Of a stretch of 64,000 bases of DNA, positions 62,449 to 64,000 are shown piece by piece. Location: contig JBJMIG010000061.1 in assembly GCA_045806965.1 (NCBI GenBank), forward strand, positions 1 through 64,000. Direction: 5' to 3'. Every line of letters begins with the position of its first letter. Positions within the stretch are counted from its first letter, which is position 1. This DNA is from DASYTH01 sp045806965 (GTDB lineage Bacteria; Actinomycetota; Actinomycetes; Mycobacteriales; Pseudonocardiaceae). A model generated the notes under the pieces. The model did not search any database. It was not told the origin of the DNA and worked only from the letters and a program-made list of their open reading frames with translations. Both the position numbers and the translations under genes were made by a program.

Positions 62449-64000
62449 TCAGTCCACAAGGGACACTTCGACCCGGTTGTCGTGGAAGACCGGGCCGCCG
62501 CCCATGTCGGTGTCCCGCTCGTCGGTGGTGGCGTTGACGCTGGACCCGCCGGTGAGCTTGGCCCAGTACCCCTTGGTGGCGGCGGCGACACCGGGCCGCA
62601 CCCAGTCGTCCACCGCCACCTCCGCGACGAACCCGCCGCGGTCGTTGTGCACCCGGACCTGTTCCCCGCCAACGAAGCCCCGCGCGGCGGCGTCGGACGG
62701 ATGCAGCACCACCTTCGGCGGGCCGGCCCGGCGGCGCAGTTCGGCGTTGTTGCTGAACTGGCTGTTCAGGAAGTGGTGTGCGGCAGCGGAGATCAGCAGC
62801 AGCGGGTAACGCGCGGCAAGCTCGTCGTCGCACACCTCGGCGGGCGGGAGGTAGCCGGCCAGCGGGTCGAACCCATCGGCGGCGGCGCGCACCGAATAGA
62901 ACTCGAGCTTACCGGAGGGCGTCGGAAACCCCTGGGCGAACGGGAGGAACGGCCTCGGCACGGCCAGCCGGACGTGGCCATCGGCGCGCAGCCGATCCAG
63001 CGTGATACCCGCCAGCCACGGGTCGCCCGAGCCGAGCGCCGTCTCGGCCAATTGCTCGTCGCTGTCGTACAGGCTGGGTTCGGTCAGGCCCATCCGCCCG
63101 GCCAGGCGGCGAAACACCTCGGTGTTGGGCAGGCACTCGCCGGGCGGCGCCACCGCGGGCTCGTTCCACGCGAGGTAAAGGTGTCCGTAGCCGGCATGCA
63201 GGTCAGCATGTTCGGTCTGCATCGTCGATGGCAGCACGATGTCGGCACAGTCCACGGTGTCGGTGGGGAACTGCTCGATCACCACGGTGAACAGATCCTC
63301 CCGGGACAGCGCCCGGCGCACCGCGTTCTGGTCGGGCGTGCTGGCGCCGGGGTTGGCGGCCACCACGAAGAGCGCCTTCACCGGCGGATCGTCCACAGTG
63401 GACAGGGTATCGGCCAGCCGGGTCATGTACAGCGAGCGGACCGGCGCTTGGCGCAGGTCGTCCCGGTACAGCGCGGCCTTGTCCAGTGTGAAGTGCCGGC
63501 TGGTCGAATAGGACAGGCCGCCGCCGGGGCGGTGCCAGTCGCCGGTGACCCCGGGGATGCAGCCAAGCGTGCGCAGTGCGGTGCCACCGCCGGCGTGACG
63601 CTGCATGCCCATGGTGGCGCGGATGGCGGTCGGCCGGGTGGTGCCGATTCGCTCGCCGAGGCGGACGATCTGGTCCACCGGCAGGCCGGTGATCTCGGCG
63701 ACCTTCCCCGGCGGATACTGCTCGATCCGCTCGCGGAACTCCGGCCAGCCCACGGTGTGCGCGGCCAGGAACTCCTCATCCTCGGCACCGAGTCCGACGA
63801 TCACATTGAGCAGCCCGAGAGCCAGCGCGGCGTCGGTGCCGGGGACCGGCGCGAGGTGCTCGTCGGCCTGTGCCGCTGTGCGGGTGCGGAGCGGGTCGAT
63901 GGCCACCACGTGCGCGCCGTCGGCCCTGGCTGCCTGGATGAACCGCCAGATGTGGTGGCCGGTGGTCAGCGGGTTGGTGCCCCAGAGCAGGATCAGCTTG
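62449..64000 (-). CDS. Molybdopterin oxidoreductase, partial
   Basis: The C-terminal ~510 residues of a molybdopterin-dependent oxidoreductase; the 5' end is outside the window. Blocks include LILLWGTNPLTTGHHIWRFI, IDPLRTRTAAQADEHLAPVP, GVTGDWHRPGGGLSYST and the C-terminal molydopterin dinucleotide-binding region SAAAHHFLNSQFSNNAELRR. The DMSO-reductase family includes formate dehydrogenases and nitrate reductases; the exact substrate cannot be told. It faces the DUF58 gene tail to tail across 24 bases. Confidence 0.9.
   Translation of the reverse strand, partial: KLILLWGTNPLTTGHHIWRFIQAARADGAHVVAIDPLRTRTAAQADEHLAPVPGTDAALALGLLNVIVGLGAEDEEFLAAHTVGWPEFRERIEQYPPGKVAEITGLPVDQIVRLGERIGTTRPTAIRATMGMQRHAGGGTALRTLGCIPGVTGDWHRPGGGLSYSTSRHFTLDKAALYRDDLRQAPVRSLYMTRLADTLSTVDDPPVKALFVVAANPGASTPDQNAVRRALSREDLFTVVIEQFPTDTVDCADIVLPSTMQTEHADLHAGYGHLYLAWNEPAVAPPGECLPNTEVFRRLAGRMGLTEPSLYDSDEQLAETALGSGDPWLAGITLDRLRADGHVRLAVPRPFLPFAQGFPTPSGKLEFYSVRAAADGFDPLAGYLPPAEVCDDELAARYPLLLISAAAHHFLNSQFSNNAELRRRAGPPKVVLHPSDAAARGFVGGEQVRVHNDRGGFVAEVAVDDWVRPGVAAATKGYWAKLTGGSSVNATTDERDTDMGGGPVFHDNRVEVSLVD

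Overview
The window is very GC-rich and gene-dense, with frequent GTG starts and many ATGA or GTGA overlaps between consecutive genes. With an AfsR/SARP-type regulator, DUF2637 and DUF4129/DUF4350 proteins, an ECF41 sigma factor and a parA-scpA-scpB-rluB run, this points to an actinomycete, probably a filamentous member of the Pseudonocardiales or a relative. That assignment is inferred from gene content; there is no rRNA or tRNA in the window to test it.

The window has two very different halves. Positions 1 to about 49,750 are an accessory region full of insertion sequences, integrase modules and gene remnants. From left to right it holds: an IS30 fragment and a decayed peptide-binding lipoprotein (1-1205); a divergent FAD oxidoreductase/MarR pair with two palindromic operators (1607-3287); a DUF2235 hydrolase (3850-4992); a decayed FtsX-like permease and a DUF2156 membrane acyltransferase with a coupled leader peptide (5163-7892); two AbrB-integrase modules in tandem, one continuing into DUF2637 and a cupin-like gene through ATGA overlaps (9650-14038); a truncated IS256 and a 972-residue SARP-NB-ARC-TPR regulator (14713-18403); a secreted cysteine-repeat protein paired with a cyclase-homology/NACHT/membrane protein (18647-21884); an MFS exporter with its PadR regulator (23496-25387); a mosaic of gene fragments around an intact ECF41 sigma factor and its epimerase partner (25570-31757); a nuclease fragment joined to an IS256 transposase, a YjbR-like gene and an IS30 remnant (32272-35295); a 1,685-residue HTH-STAND-TPR protein (36077-41134); an NB-ARC/TPR gene that lost its P-loop and was then split by an IS701-family element (42676-46221); and IS3- and IS5-family elements (46337-49745).

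Positions 49,746 to 64,000 look like core chromosome: nearly every gene is intact and tightly packed. The leftward run is parA, a small putative DNA-binding protein, scpA, scpB, rluB, a DUF1015 gene and a trpB2-type gene, all overlapping by 1-8 bases. ParA, ScpA and ScpB act in chromosome segregation and condensin loading; RluB modifies 23S rRNA. The rightward run holds an RDD membrane protein, a proline-rich membrane protein, a small zinc-finger-like protein, and a DUF4129-DUF4350-MoxR-DUF58 cluster. A molybdopterin oxidoreductase enters from the right edge.

The most interesting items are the cyclase-homology/NACHT/membrane protein with its secreted cysteine-repeat partner, the giant HTH-STAND-TPR protein, three copies of one 12-base palindrome at and inside moxR, the duplicated AbrB-integrase modules, and two copies of a ~275-base block carrying a tRNA-3'-end-like core that lie 29.6 kb apart. 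No intact tRNA, rRNA, CRISPR array or recognisable riboswitch was seen.
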